Assembly: GCF_000425945.1 (NCBI RefSeq)
Contig: NZ_KE384480.1
Location: forward strand, 404,599-468,598
From: Candidatus Solirubrobacter pratensis
GTDB taxonomy: Bacteria; Actinomycetota; Thermoleophilia; Solirubrobacterales; Solirubrobacteraceae
Direction: 5' to 3'
Length of the DNA stretch: 64,000 nucleotides
Part shown: one piece after another, positions 1-9,036 of the stretch
Layout of the letters: every line of letters begins with the position of its first letter
Position numbering within the stretch: position 1 is the stretch's first letter
Translations under genes and position numbers: made by a program
The notes under the pieces: generated by a model
Seen by the model: only the letters and a program-made list of their open reading frames with translations
Databases searched by the model: none
What the model was told of the DNA's origin: nothing

Positions 1-214
1 CCGCCTCCGTTACCGCGAGCAGTTCGCCGGCGCGACGACGCGGCCGCGCGGAGACCCCGCGCTGGGCCCCCGTGCGGCTCGCGGATCGCGCGCCGATCTG
101 ACCCGCCTCCGTCACCGCGAGCAGTTCGCCGGCGCGACGCGCTGGGCCCGCGTGCGGCGTCGCGGATCGCGCGCCGATCTGACCCGCCTCCCTTACCGCG
201 AGCAGTTCGCCGGC
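1..214. repeat. Tandem GC-rich repeat, three copies of a 31-bp box
   Basis: A 31-bp box beginning CCGCCTCCGTTACCGCGAGC occurs at 1-31, 103-133 and 184-214 with one or two changes per copy. Between copies lies a second conserved segment, GCTGGGCCC...GATCGCGCGCCGATCTGA, at about 61-101 and 141-181. The unit is 81 bp between copies 2 and 3 and 102 bp between copies 1 and 2, because the first spacer carries about 21 extra bases. The array may continue beyond the left edge. Related boxes seem to occur near 48845 and 51115 in reverse orientation. The open frames crossing it are Arg/Ala-rich in every phase and look non-coding. Confidence 0.8.
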
Positions 215-225
215 AGGACCAGGCG

Positions 226-378
226 GCGAGACCGCGCGACGCGACCCCGCGGCGAGACGGCGCAAACGCGCCCCGCGGCGAGACGGTGCGACGCGGCCGC
301 GCAGAGACCGTGCGACGCGGCCGCCCAGAGACCGCGCGACGCGGCCCCGCGGCGAGACCGCGCGGCGCAACGCGGCCC
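226..378. repeat. Short tandem repeat of about 25 bp, about six copies
   Basis: Degenerate units starting GCGAGACC or GAGACCG recur at about 226, 252, 278, 304, 328 and 352. Each is followed by GCGCGACGCGGCCCCGC-like sequence, giving a 24-26 bp period. The stretch 379-496 decays into similar CG-rich sequence and holds nothing else I can recognise before the stop codon of the protease gene at 497. The array lies downstream of that gene's 3' end. Confidence 0.65.
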
Positions 379-496
379 CGCAACGCGGCCCCGCGGCGAC
401 GCCGCGCACGCGGCGCGCCGAAACCGCGCCACGCCGAACCGCGCCCGCGACGCCGCAGGACGACAAGCGCCGCGGGCGGGTACCGGGTTCAGCGGA

Positions 497-3400
497 TCAC
501 GGCGTGCAGCCCGCCCGGCTGAAGTCGTAGTAGCTGAGGATCGAGCCGTTGCTCGCGACGCCGAGGATGTGGCCGGCGGCGTCGGTCGCGAAGACGCGGA
601 CCTGGTAGGTGCTGTCGCAGTTCCCCGGCGGGATCGAGAGGCCGATCGCGGCGCCGTCCAACACGGCGAAGCCGTGCGTGCCGGCGACTGCGGCGTGCGT
701 CGTCTCGCCCGCCTGGCCGTAGTCGTTGCCTGTGTCCAGCCGGTCGCCGTTCGGGTTCGTGAAGTTGTTCACGAACGAGTTCGACGCCGTGAACCTGCCG
801 TCGATGAACAGCGCCTTGGCGAAGTCGTACGTCGGCCGGGAGAACTCGACGAGCGCTCCGCGCGCGCCGGTCACTCCGCGCACGTCGTACGTCACCCCGA
901 ACTGCGTCGACCCGCCCGGCTCGACGTCGGCGACGTCGTAGAAGAGCGGCGCCGAGCCGTTGAGGGCCGAGGCGGCCGCCTGGATCTTCGGCGTCGCCGG
1001 GAGCTGCTGGCGCGCCGGGGCGAAGCGCAGCGGCTGCCAGAAGCTCGTGCTGTCGGCGATCTCGGCGCCGTGCCGGGTGCCGCGCAGCGCGATGCCGTAG
1101 GTGCCGACGCCGTGCGGGAAGTCCGAGGCGTCGAGCTTGATCGTGCCGGTCGGGAACGACGGCAGCGCGTACTTGCGCCCGTGGGCGTCGAGGTTGTTGT
1201 CCGGGAACGCTTGCGGCACGGCGCGGTCGATGTCGGAGACGATCAGCTCGCCGCCGTCGGCGCCGCGCAGCCCCGTCAGGTCATAGGTGAACTTGATCTT
1301 GTCGCCGGACTGGAAGACCGGGTCGAACGACGGCGGGACGGCGTGCGAGTACGTCGCGTCGGCCTGGCCCTTGAACGTCACGTCCATCGAGATCGAGGCC
1401 TTGCCCGAGGAGGCCGTCACCGTGACCACGCGGTCGCGCCGCGCGGTGACGGGAGCCCCCAGCAGGTCGAAGATCTCGGACGGCAGCAGCCGCAGCGCGG
1501 GAGCTCCGGCGTCATACAGCTTCCCCGGCACCGTCACGGAGTTGCGGCCGAGAGCGAGCGTCCACCTCATGTTCAGGGACGACATGAACGCCGCGTCGGC
1601 GGCGAACGTGATCGGTGCGTTGAGGTTGTCGCCCGTCGCCCCGATCGTCTCGTTCGTGCGCGAGGACGGCGCGACGAGGCCCTGTGAGAGGTCGATCGTC
1701 GCGGTGCCCGTGACCGGGTCCTGCGGCGTGTCGGTGTAGAACGCCGAGCGCAGGTCGGTCGGCGTCAGCGCCGCCTTGCGCTGCGCGACCGTCATGCGCG
1801 TGAAGGACGGCGTCCCGTTCGCGTGCGCGCGGTCGAAGAGCGCCTGCACCGCGCGCGTGAGGTCCAGCGACGGGCCGATGTGCGCGCGGTCGAGGTCGAA
1901 CGCGGGGACGGCCGCCTGCCGCCCCGTCTGCTCGAGCAGCGCGCGGATCTGCGTCGCGCTCAGCTGCTGCCCGAGCAGCCGCGCCGCCTGCCGCACGACC
2001 GCGGCCGCGCCTGCCACCTCCGGCGCCGAGGCCGAGGACCCGCCGATCAAGCGCGGGAAGCTCGCGGCCGGGCTCACCGGATCGCCGTTGGCGTCCTCGA
2101 TCTGGGCGAGGATGAGGATGTTGTCGCCCGGCGCCGAGACGGTCGCGCGCGAGCCGAAGCCGGTGTGGAAGTTCTGCTGCCCCGTCCAGCGCGTCTCGGT
2201 GGTGTGCTGGGAGTGGCTGACCGAGGGATCGATCCTCGTGTTGAACGGCGAGTTGTTGAAGACGTCGTTGAGCGTGTCGGCGGCGGCGTCGTCGGCGCCG
2301 CTGTCGAGCACGAACTGCGGCTCGACGGTGAGCCCGTAGCTGAAGTCGGGATCGGCCCACGCGTCTGGATCGTCGATGTCGACCGGCTGCGACGGGTCGC
2401 GCGTGAGCCCGGTCGGCCCGGTGATGCCGTTCGGGTTCATCGCCACCGATGTCTCGGTCTGCCCGTCGCCGGCCGAGATCGAGACGAACGTGTCGGCGCC
2501 CTGGACGAGCGTGGAGACGACGTCGTGGATGATCGCCTCGTCCTCGAAGTAGTAGTCGCTGAACCCGCCGATCGCGAAGCCGCTGCCGATCGACGCCGTG
2601 ATCGTGTTCGCCTTCGGCGTCTGCAGGAAGCCGGCGCCGAGGAACGCGCCGACGAAGTTCTCGGTGTCGTTGACCTTCGGGTTGATCAGCCGGTAGGAAG
2701 CGCCATACGCCTCGCCGATCAGCTCGCCGTTGCCGGCGGGCGCCGGGTTGGCGATGCGCGGGTCGCCGAGCGGCGGCGGCGCCATCACGCTGAAGTCGAG
2801 GTCGACCTCGACGAAGTCGCCCTGGTCGTCCTGCGTCGTGCCTGACGGGTCGAGCGCGACCGCGCACGACTGGCCCGTGTCGGTCGGCGTGCAGTCGGCG
2901 GTCGAGAGCCAGACCGGGATGCGCGGGTAGCCGGCCTGCACGATGTAGCGCTGGCCGTTGCGCAGCTCCGTGCTCTTGTCGGTCACGTTGCCGAGCGAGA
3001 TGTTGGTGACGTACTCGCCCTGGCCGGGCTGCTGCCCGAAGCGCTTGCCGATCATCGTCGCCGCCCCGGTGACGTCGTTGCCGGCGGCGTCCTGGTAGGA
3101 CTGCGCGTCGGTCCGGTAGGCCGAGTTCCGCGGCAGCGCCGCGGCATCCGGCTTCTGCGACGCCTTGGCCCGCGAGAGCGCCGCTCGCGCGCGCTTGGCC
3201 TGCGCCCGCGACAAGCGCGCCGGATCCTTCGGCTTGCGGTAGATCCAGTCCGGCATCGCCGCGCTCAGGAGCTTGGACTTCGCGAGCTCGTCGGCCGCCT
3301 CGCCCGCGTTGACCTTCGGGTCGTACGCGACCTGGTAGACCTGCGTGAAGTCGGTCACGAAGCGTCCTGTGGCGGCCTGCGCCTGCGCCCGCGCCGCGGC

Positions 3401-3691
3401 GAGCTGCGCTGCCGGCACGTTGGTGAAGAGATGCTCGACGCTCGTCGCGCCGAGCGACGAGAGCGTCGAGTTGAGCGCCGCGACGTCGGCCGCGCCCGCG
3501 CCGCCGGCCGGACTCGGCGCGAACCGCGCGCCCGCCGCCTGGACCGGCGTGCTGAAGGCGATGATCGCCGAGCCCGGGTGGGCGACGTCGGCGGGCAGCG
3601 TCGCCGGATACAGCCGCTGGTTGGCGGCTGAGGCGACGGCAGGCGATGCGAGCGCTCCGATGACGGTCAGCGCCGCGACAACTTTCCTCAT
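497..3691 (-). CDS. Secreted subtilase-fold serine peptidase (S8/S53-like), 1064 aa
   Basis: This is probably an exported serine protease. The start at 3691 gives a classic signal peptide (MRKVVAALTVIGALASPAVA) behind a good GGGAGGGTG ribosome site; the frame extends 25 codons further upstream but those residues look non-coding. An N-terminal propeptide-like region covers about residues 25-190. The catalytic core has GGSSASAPEVAG around residue 552, matching the nucleophile motif of subtilases and sedolisins. No HGTxVA histidine motif is visible. Instead there is E-x3-D in VEVDLDF near residue 295 and SAGDG near residue 408, which resembles the Glu/Asp/oxyanion-Asp arrangement of S53 sedolisins. 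About 450 residues of beta-rich C-terminal region follow. It is a single gene, co-directional with the PucR gene about 100 bp upstream. The fold is fairly sure; the exact family is not. Confidence 0.8.
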   Translation of the reverse strand: MRKVVAALTVIGALASPAVASAANQRLYPATLPADVAHPGSAIIAFSTPVQAAGARFAPSPAGGAGAADVAALNSTLSSLGATSVEHLFTNVPAAQLAAARAQAQAATGRFVTDFTQVYQVAYDPKVNAGEAADELAKSKLLSAAMPDWIYRKPKDPARLSRAQAKRARAALSRAKASQKPDAAALPRNSAYRTDAQSYQDAAGNDVTGAATMIGKRFGQQPGQGEYVTNISLGNVTDKSTELRNGQRYIVQAGYPRIPVWLSTADCTPTDTGQSCAVALDPSGTTQDDQGDFVEVDLDFSVMAPPPLGDPRIANPAPAGNGELIGEAYGASYRLINPKVNDTENFVGAFLGAGFLQTPKANTITASIGSGFAIGGFSDYYFEDEAIIHDVVSTLVQGADTFVSISAGDGQTETSVAMNPNGITGPTGLTRDPSQPVDIDDPDAWADPDFSYGLTVEPQFVLDSGADDAAADTLNDVFNNSPFNTRIDPSVSHSQHTTETRWTGQQNFHTGFGSRATVSAPGDNILILAQIEDANGDPVSPAASFPRLIGGSSASAPEVAGAAAVVRQAARLLGQQLSATQIRALLEQTGRQAAVPAFDLDRAHIGPSLDLTRAVQALFDRAHANGTPSFTRMTVAQRKAALTPTDLRSAFYTDTPQDPVTGTATIDLSQGLVAPSSRTNETIGATGDNLNAPITFAADAAFMSSLNMRWTLALGRNSVTVPGKLYDAGAPALRLLPSEIFDLLGAPVTARRDRVVTVTASSGKASISMDVTFKGQADATYSHAVPPSFDPVFQSGDKIKFTYDLTGLRGADGGELIVSDIDRAVPQAFPDNNLDAHGRKYALPSFPTGTIKLDASDFPHGVGTYGIALRGTRHGAEIADSTSFWQPLRFAPARQQLPATPKIQAAASALNGSAPLFYDVADVEPGGSTQFGVTYDVRGVTGARGALVEFSRPTYDFAKALFIDGRFTASNSFVNNFTNPNGDRLDTGNDYGQAGETTHAAVAGTHGFAVLDGAAIGLSIPPGNCDSTYQVRVFATDAAGHILGVASNGSILSYYDFSRAGCTP

Positions 3692-3790
3692 TGGCTTCAC
3701 CCTCCCGGTGAAATGGGCATTCCTTGCCACCCCCGGCGGCCCGGTGAGGCTACGCCTTGCGTTCAAACTCTGCTTGTGCTCATCGACCGT

Positions 3791-4978
3791 TCACGCATTC
3801 AGCCTCGCGAGTCGCAATGCGATATGGCAGAGCAGCCGGTCCTCGCCACGGCTGAGGTCGACGCCGGCCAGCTCCTCGATCCGCCGCAGCCGGTAGTAGA
3901 GGCTCGTGCGGTGCAGCCACAGCGCGGCCGACGTGCTCTTCACGTCCCCGGCATGGTCGAGATAGGTCTCGAGCGTGAGCACCAGCTGGTCGTGACCGCC
4001 GTCGAGCAGCTGCCGCAGACCGGCCGGAACGTCGTCGAGGGCCGTTTCCGGCAGCGCCGTCAGCAGCCGGGCGGCGCGCATCTCCGGCCAGCGCGCGACG
4101 CCCGGGGAATCGGTCGCGGAGGCGACCCGCAGCGCGGCCAGCGCGCGGCGGTAGGAGCGCGCGGCGTCGCGCACGTCGGCGACCTCGTCGCCCTCGCCGA
4201 CGGCCACGCGCTCTCCCTCCTCGCCGCGCAGCACGCCGGCCAGCGCGGCGCCGCGCAGCGGACTGGACGTCCCCACGATGCAGACGGCGCGCCCGGCGAT
4301 CTCGCCCGCCAGCGCGTGCTTGGCGGAGGCCCGCAGCCGGACGCGGTCCAGCCCGTCGTCGGAGACCGCCGAGGCGACGCTGACGACCAGCGGGCGCAGC
4401 GGCAGGTAGTTCTCCGCCTCCAGCGTCGCGGCGGCCTCCTCGGCGCGCGCCGCGTCGGGGCCGAGCAGCTTGGCGATCAGCTCCTGCTCGCGCCGCTGGC
4501 GGTCCAGCCGGGCGTCGGCGTCGGATTGCAGCACCGTCGCCGCCTCCGAGGCGGCGCTGCGCGCGAGCCGCAGGTCCTCGGGGCCGACCGGCGGGTCCTC
4601 GAGCAGCCACAGGAACCCGAGCCGGCGCCCCGCGCGCACGATCGGGATGCACACGCGCGCCGACATCGGGATCTCCGGATGCGCGGGGATCCGCACGGCT
4701 TCGGGCGCCGTGCGGATGCCATGGGCGAAGAGGGCGTCGCGCGCCGTCTCGGGCGCGTGGCGCCCGAGGATGCTCGCGGTCCGCACGAAGTCGAGCTCGC
4801 CGGTCTGCGAGCTGTACGCGAGCGGCCGGAGCTCCAGGTCATCGACGAGGACCGGGCGCCCGAGGCGGACGCTCAGCGCGTCGACGATCTCCTGCAGCCC
4901 GCGCCCGCCCGGGAGAATCGCCCTCTGGGCGATTGCTCCCAGCGACGCGAGTCCTCTAGGCGAGTCGTCGCCGCTCAC
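3791..4978 (-). CDS. PucR-family transcriptional regulator of proline catabolism
   Basis: A 395-residue DNA-binding regulator. The C-terminus (about residues 330-393: LETYLDHAGDVKSTSAALW followed by LHRTSLYYRLRRIEEL) is the PucR-type helix-turn-helix. The N-terminal half resembles the GAF/CdaR-like sensory region of the family (SARVCIPIVRAGRRLGFLWL). The GTG start at 4978 overlaps the stop of the P5C dehydrogenase gene in a GTGA junction, so it is the third gene of the put operon and probably translationally coupled. Mycobacterial proline-utilisation genes are also accompanied by a PucR-type regulator, so a role as proline-responsive activator of this operon is the obvious inference; the inducer is not shown by sequence. 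Confidence 0.85.
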   Translation of the reverse strand: MSGDDSPRGLASLGAIAQRAILPGGRGLQEIVDALSVRLGRPVLVDDLELRPLAYSSQTGELDFVRTASILGRHAPETARDALFAHGIRTAPEAVRIPAHPEIPMSARVCIPIVRAGRRLGFLWLLEDPPVGPEDLRLARSAASEAATVLQSDADARLDRQRREQELIAKLLGPDAARAEEAAATLEAENYLPLRPLVVSVASAVSDDGLDRVRLRASAKHALAGEIAGRAVCIVGTSSPLRGAALAGVLRGEEGERVAVGEGDEVADVRDAARSYRRALAALRVASATDSPGVARWPEMRAARLLTALPETALDDVPAGLRQLLDGGHDQLVLTLETYLDHAGDVKSTSAALWLHRTSLYYRLRRIEELAGVDLSRGEDRLLCHIALRLARLNA

Positions 4979-6531
4979 ACCACCAGTCCGTGGCGCATCG
5001 TGTCCTCAGTGACGACGCGCGGCTCGACGAAGTTCAGGAGGTAGTCGGGGCCGCCGGCCTTCGTGCCGGTGCCGGACAGGCGGTTGCCGCCGAACGGCTG
5101 ACGGGCCACCATCGCGCCGGTGATGTGGCGGTTGACATAGAGATTTCCGACGGGAAGCGCGCCGCGCACCCGCTCGACGGTCGCAGGGTTGCGTGAGAAG
5201 AGGCCGCCGGTGAGCGCGAACGGCTGGCCCGACACGATCTCCACCGCCTCGTCCACCGACGCGACGCGCTGCAGCGCAAGCAGCGGGCCGAAGATCTCCT
5301 CCTCGGCGACGCGCGACCGCCTGGGGAGGTTGCTCACCAGCGTGGGGGCGACGAACCAGCCGTGCTCGGGCGCCGTGCCGGGCTGGTAGACGGTGCCGCC
5401 CTCGTCGCGCGCGACGCGCGTGTACTCGCGCACCCGGTTCTGCGCGGCCTGCTCGATCACCGGCGGCACGTCGACGCCGAAGCGCTGCGCCTGATCGACG
5501 AGCAGCGCGTCGATCGCGCCGCGCAGGCGCTCGGTGAGCGTGTCGGCGATCCGCTCGTGCACGAGCAGGCGCGACGCGGCCGAGCACTTCTGCCCCGCGA
5601 AGCCGAAGGCCGAGTAGGCGATCGCGGGGACCGCGTCGTCGAGGTCCGCGTCGGCGTCGACGATCACGCAGTTCTTGCCGCCCATCTCGGCGACGACGCG
5701 CTTGAGGTGCGCCTGGCCGGGCGCGAGCTCCGCCGAGCGGCGCAGGATCTCCAGGCCGACGGCGCCCGAGCCGGTGAACGCGATCGTGTGCACGCCGGGG
5801 TGGCCGACGAGCGCCGCGCCGGTCTCGCCCTCGCCGGGGAGCAGGCTCAGCGCGGCGGGCGGGACGCCGCCTGCGTGCAGCGCCTCGACGACGGCCAGCG
5901 CGCACGCCGGCGACTGCTCGGCGGGCTTGAGCACGACGCCGTTGCCGGTCGCCAGGCCCGCGGCGACCATGCCGCACGCGATCGCGAGCGGGAAGTTCCA
6001 CGGCGCGACGACCGCGACGACGCCGCGCGCGGCGTAGTGCAGCGTGTTGCGCTCACCGGGCAGCGAAACGACCGCGCCGCCCGCCTCGAGCGCCACGGCC
6101 TGCTGCGCGTAGTACTCGAGGAAGTCGATCGCCTCGCAGACGTCGGCGTCGGCCTCCGCCCACGGCTTCGCGCACTCGCGCACGGCGAGCGCCGCGAGCA
6201 GCGGCCGGCGGCGGCGTAGCTCGCCGGCGGCGCGCGACAGGATCGCGGCGCGCGCCTCGGCGCCGCGCGCCGACCACGCGCGCGAGGCTTCATCGGCGGC
6301 GCGCACGGCGGCGTCGACCTCGGCGTCGGTCGCGGGGGAGAACTCGGCGACGACGCGCTCGGGGTTGCCGGGGTCGGTCGAGCGCAGCTTCGCGCCCTCG
6401 CGGCGGTCCCCGGCGACGAGCACCGGCACGCGCCAGGGCAGCTGCGCGTCGAGCTCGGCGAGCGCGTCGACGAGCAGCTCGCGCACCGGTGCGCGGCGGA
6501 TCTCCAGGAGGGGTTCGTTCACGAAGGTCAA
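4975..6531 (-). CDS. pruA: 1-pyrroline-5-carboxylate dehydrogenase
   Basis: Aldehyde dehydrogenase superfamily enzyme of about 518 residues that oxidises glutamate-gamma-semialdehyde (P5C) to glutamate with NAD(P)+, the second step of proline catabolism. Visible motifs are the PWNFPLA cofactor region, the general-base segment VVAEMGGKN and the nucleophile segment FAGQKCSAASRL. The C-terminal RQPFGGNRLSGTGTKAGGPDYL is typical of P5C dehydrogenases and marks this subfamily. The most likely start is TTG at 6531, which overlaps the proline dehydrogenase stop as TTGA with GGTGG just upstream; GTG at 6522 is the alternative. It sits between proline dehydrogenase and the PucR regulator, with overlaps at both ends, so all three should be made from one transcript. 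Confidence 0.93.
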   Translation of the reverse strand: MTFVNEPLLEIRRAPVRELLVDALAELDAQLPWRVPVLVAGDRREGAKLRSTDPGNPERVVAEFSPATDAEVDAAVRAADEASRAWSARGAEARAAILSRAAGELRRRRPLLAALAVRECAKPWAEADADVCEAIDFLEYYAQQAVALEAGGAVVSLPGERNTLHYAARGVVAVVAPWNFPLAIACGMVAAGLATGNGVVLKPAEQSPACALAVVEALHAGGVPPAALSLLPGEGETGAALVGHPGVHTIAFTGSGAVGLEILRRSAELAPGQAHLKRVVAEMGGKNCVIVDADADLDDAVPAIAYSAFGFAGQKCSAASRLLVHERIADTLTERLRGAIDALLVDQAQRFGVDVPPVIEQAAQNRVREYTRVARDEGGTVYQPGTAPEHGWFVAPTLVSNLPRRSRVAEEEIFGPLLALQRVASVDEAVEIVSGQPFALTGGLFSRNPATVERVRGALPVGNLYVNRHITGAMVARQPFGGNRLSGTGTKAGGPDYLLNFVEPRVVTEDTMRHGLVV

Positions 6532-7910
6532 GGCGCCACCAGAAGTCGGTCGAGGTCCGCGCCGCGCGCGCGGCTCAGCAGGAAGGAGTCGTTGGACGTG
6601 TTCTCGAGCAGCCGGCGCACGAGGTAGCTCATGCCGGCCACGAGATCGCCCGCCGGGCAGTACGTGCGCACCCGCAGGCCGAGAGCCGAGAGGGCGTGCT
6701 GGAGATCGTCGCCGAGGCCGCGCAGGACCTGCAGCTCGAGGTCGCAGTCGGGCGCGCCGAGGTGGCGCGAGTAGGCGATCGCGTGCGCCAGCGAGCGCAC
6801 GTTGTGGGATGCGATCGCGGGGCGCACGAGCGGCCGGGCGTCGAGCAGCCGGCGGGTGAGGCGCTCGAAGGAGCGGTCGCTCTCGACCTTGTGCTCCCAC
6901 ACCGGCGGCGTCCAGCCGTGCTGCTGCGCGTCGACCGTCTCGTGCTCCCAGTAGGCGCCCTTGACGAGGCGGATCGTGAACGGGAGTGAGCGGCCGCCGG
7001 ACGCGACCCAGTCGAGCAGTCGCGTGAGCTGCTCGTCGCTGTCGCGCAGGTAGGCCTGCAGCACGATGCCGGCCGACGGGCCGTCGCGGAACTCGGGCTC
7101 GGACAGCAGCGTCATCACGAGCTCGTTGATCAGCTCGCGCGAGTCCATCGACTCCATGTCGATGTGCAGGTGCGCGCCGGCCTCCTTGGCCGTGCGCAGC
7201 AGCCCGCGCAGGCGCGCGGCGGCGTCGGCGATGCCCAGCTCCGGCGCGTCGGCGCGCACGTGCGGCGTCATCGCGCTCACCTTCACCGACAGGTTCACGC
7301 GCGGGATCCCGCCGGCGCCGTCGGCCTCGAGCATCGGCCGCTCCGGCCAGGCGCGGGCGGCGACGGCAAGGGTGCGCAGCGCTTCATCGCAGCGAGCCGT
7401 GTAGTGGTCGGCCTCAGCGGCGGTGACGGTCGCCTCGCCGAGCAGGTCGACGGACGCCGCCGCGCCGGCGCGCCACAGGCGCGCCAGCGCGGGGACGGCG
7501 TCCGCCGGACTCTCGCCGACGATGAAGCGCTGCGCCATCTTGTGCACCGCGATCCCGGCCGCGCGGCCCACCGCGCGGCCGGCGACGGGGCGGGACGAGA
7601 CCCGTCGCGCGGTGGACACCGGCGGGCGCTGCCGGTCGACCTCGCCGAGCAGGGCGGCGAGGTGCTCGGCCAGCTCGCGCGGCGACGCGCATGCGGGCGC
7701 GACGTCGACGAGCCGGAACAGCGCGGCGCGCAACTGCGGATCACGCGAGAGGAGCTCCATCCCGCGGTCCTCGAACGTGCGGCCGGCGCCGCGCGGGGCG
7801 CGCGCCTGCTCGGCGGCGATGCGGTGGCCGAGCGCGCGCACCTCGGGCTCGAGCGACACTGACTTGGGCACGGCGTCAGGCGCGGCCGCCGGAGGTGCGA
7901 GCGTGGTCAT
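6528..7910 (-). CDS. putB: Proline dehydrogenase (monofunctional)
   Basis: FAD-dependent enzyme of 460 residues that oxidises L-proline to 1-pyrroline-5-carboxylate, feeding electrons to the quinone pool. Signature segments are HIDMESMDS, VLQAYLRDSDEQL, FTIRLVKGAYWEHET and the C-terminal YCPAGDLVAGMSYLVRRLLE followed by NTSNDSFL, which is diagnostic of the PutA/PRODH barrel. It is longer than the compact 300-residue monofunctional enzymes because of an N-terminal helical region (residues 1-120) like the helical domain of PutA. It is the first gene of the put operon. It is divergent from the alcohol dehydrogenase gene with about 120 bp between them. No strong Shine-Dalgarno sequence precedes the ATG. 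Confidence 0.93.
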   Translation of the reverse strand: MTTLAPPAAAPDAVPKSVSLEPEVRALGHRIAAEQARAPRGAGRTFEDRGMELLSRDPQLRAALFRLVDVAPACASPRELAEHLAALLGEVDRQRPPVSTARRVSSRPVAGRAVGRAAGIAVHKMAQRFIVGESPADAVPALARLWRAGAAASVDLLGEATVTAAEADHYTARCDEALRTLAVAARAWPERPMLEADGAGGIPRVNLSVKVSAMTPHVRADAPELGIADAAARLRGLLRTAKEAGAHLHIDMESMDSRELINELVMTLLSEPEFRDGPSAGIVLQAYLRDSDEQLTRLLDWVASGGRSLPFTIRLVKGAYWEHETVDAQQHGWTPPVWEHKVESDRSFERLTRRLLDARPLVRPAIASHNVRSLAHAIAYSRHLGAPDCDLELQVLRGLGDDLQHALSALGLRVRTYCPAGDLVAGMSYLVRRLLENTSNDSFLLSRARGADLDRLLVAP

Positions 7911-7985
7911 CGGCGCGCCACGCTATGCGCGCCGGACTCCCTCCGCCATCGTCAGCCGTCCGGACTTGCTTCGACGGTTGTTCAA

Positions 7986-7995
7986 TGTAGGTACA
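7986..7995. promoter_or_regulatory. Possible operator TGTAGGTACA in the divergent region
   Basis: The 121-bp gap between the divergent proline dehydrogenase and alcohol dehydrogenase genes holds the inverted repeat TGTA-GG-TACA. A related half-site, TGTAC, lies at about 8020, just before the ATG of the dehydrogenase. Such symmetry is typical of a dimeric repressor site, but the regulator is not identified and chance occurrence is possible. Confidence 0.3.
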
Positions 7996-8031
7996 CCGAC
8001 CCCGGAACGACGGGATCGATGTACTGTGCGC

Positions 8032-9036
8032 ATGCGCGCCATCGAGTTCCTGGGAGGCGAGCGGCTCGAGCTCGTCGAGCGCCCCGATCCCACGCCCGGG
8101 CCGGGCGATCTGCTGATCGCGCCGACGGCCGTCGGCATCTGCGGCACGGACGTCGAGATCTTCGAGGGCAGCCTCGTGTACTTCCGGGAGGGATGGGCGA
8201 AGTACCCGATCGTCCCCGGCCACGAGTGGGTCGGCGAGGTCGTCGACGTGGGCGCGGACGTGACGGGCTTCGCGCCCGGAGACCAGGTGACGGGGGAGAC
8301 GCCGCTCGGCTGCGGGCGCTGCGACCGCTGCCGCGCGGGCGCGTACCACCTGTGTGCGCTGCGGACCGAGACCGGCATCCTCAACCGCGACGGCGCGATG
8401 GCGTCGCGGATGGTGTTCCCGGCCGCGGCCGCGCATCCCGCGCCCGGCATCCCGGGCCGCGCCGCGGCGCTCGTGGAGCCGGCCTCCGTGGCGCTCAACG
8501 GCGTCCGGCGCGGCGGCGTCCGCGAGCGCAGCGTGCTCGTGGTCGGCGCGGGGACGATCGGCCTGCTGGCCGCGCAGTGCGCCCGCGCCGAGGGCGCGGC
8601 GGCGGTGGCGGTCACCGACACGCGCGCGGACCGCATGGCACTCGCGTCCACGCTCGGCCTCCGCGCCCACGATGCGAGCGCGGGCGAGGACGCCTACGAC
8701 GTCGTGCTGCTGTGCGCGGGCGGTGCGGGCGCGCTCGGCTTCGCGCTGCGCGCCGTCCGGCCCGGCGGCAGGGTGGTGATCCTCGGACTGTCCGGCAAGC
8801 CGGAGGTCCCCGTCGACATGGACTCCGCCGTCGTGCGCGACCTCACCGTGCACGGCGTGCTCGGCTCCCCGCACGTGTGGCCGGACGCGATCGAGCTCGT
8901 GCGCTCGGGCAAGGTCGCGACCGAACCGCTGGTCAGCGCGACCTACCGGCTGGACGAGGCGCGCGAGGCGCTCGAGCGGCTCACCGAGCCGGGTTCGCTG
9001 AAAGTGTTGATCGAGCCCGGTATGCTCAGCCAATAG
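8032..9036 (+). CDS. Zinc-dependent medium-chain alcohol/polyol dehydrogenase
   Basis: NAD(P)-dependent dehydrogenase of 334 residues in the MDR superfamily. The N-terminal GroES-like domain has the catalytic-zinc residues in VGICGTDVE and PGHEWVGEV. It also carries the four-cysteine structural-zinc lobe (CGRCDRCRAG...C, about residues 88-105). The Rossmann domain follows with VLVVGAGTIGLLAAQ and an acidic residue after the second strand (VTDTRADR), which favours NAD+. The overall pattern is closest to sorbitol, threonine or glucose dehydrogenases; the substrate cannot be read from sequence. It is monocistronic and diverges from the proline operon. There is no ribosome site before the ATG, so a leaderless transcript is possible. 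Confidence 0.85.
   Translation: MRAIEFLGGERLELVERPDPTPGPGDLLIAPTAVGICGTDVEIFEGSLVYFREGWAKYPIVPGHEWVGEVVDVGADVTGFAPGDQVTGETPLGCGRCDRCRAGAYHLCALRTETGILNRDGAMASRMVFPAAAAHPAPGIPGRAAALVEPASVALNGVRRGGVRERSVLVVGAGTIGLLAAQCARAEGAAAVAVTDTRADRMALASTLGLRAHDASAGEDAYDVVLLCAGGAGALGFALRAVRPGGRVVILGLSGKPEVPVDMDSAVVRDLTVHGVLGSPHVWPDAIELVRSGKVATEPLVSATYRLDEAREALERLTEPGSLKVLIEPGMLSQ

Noticed and set aside
152..1687. A 511-residue open frame on the plus strand over the repeats and antisense to the protease
   Set aside because: It is Arg/Ala-rich, with repeat-derived text at the start and no domain; the minus strand carries a clear signal peptide and protease motifs. GC-rich DNA keeps opposite frames open.
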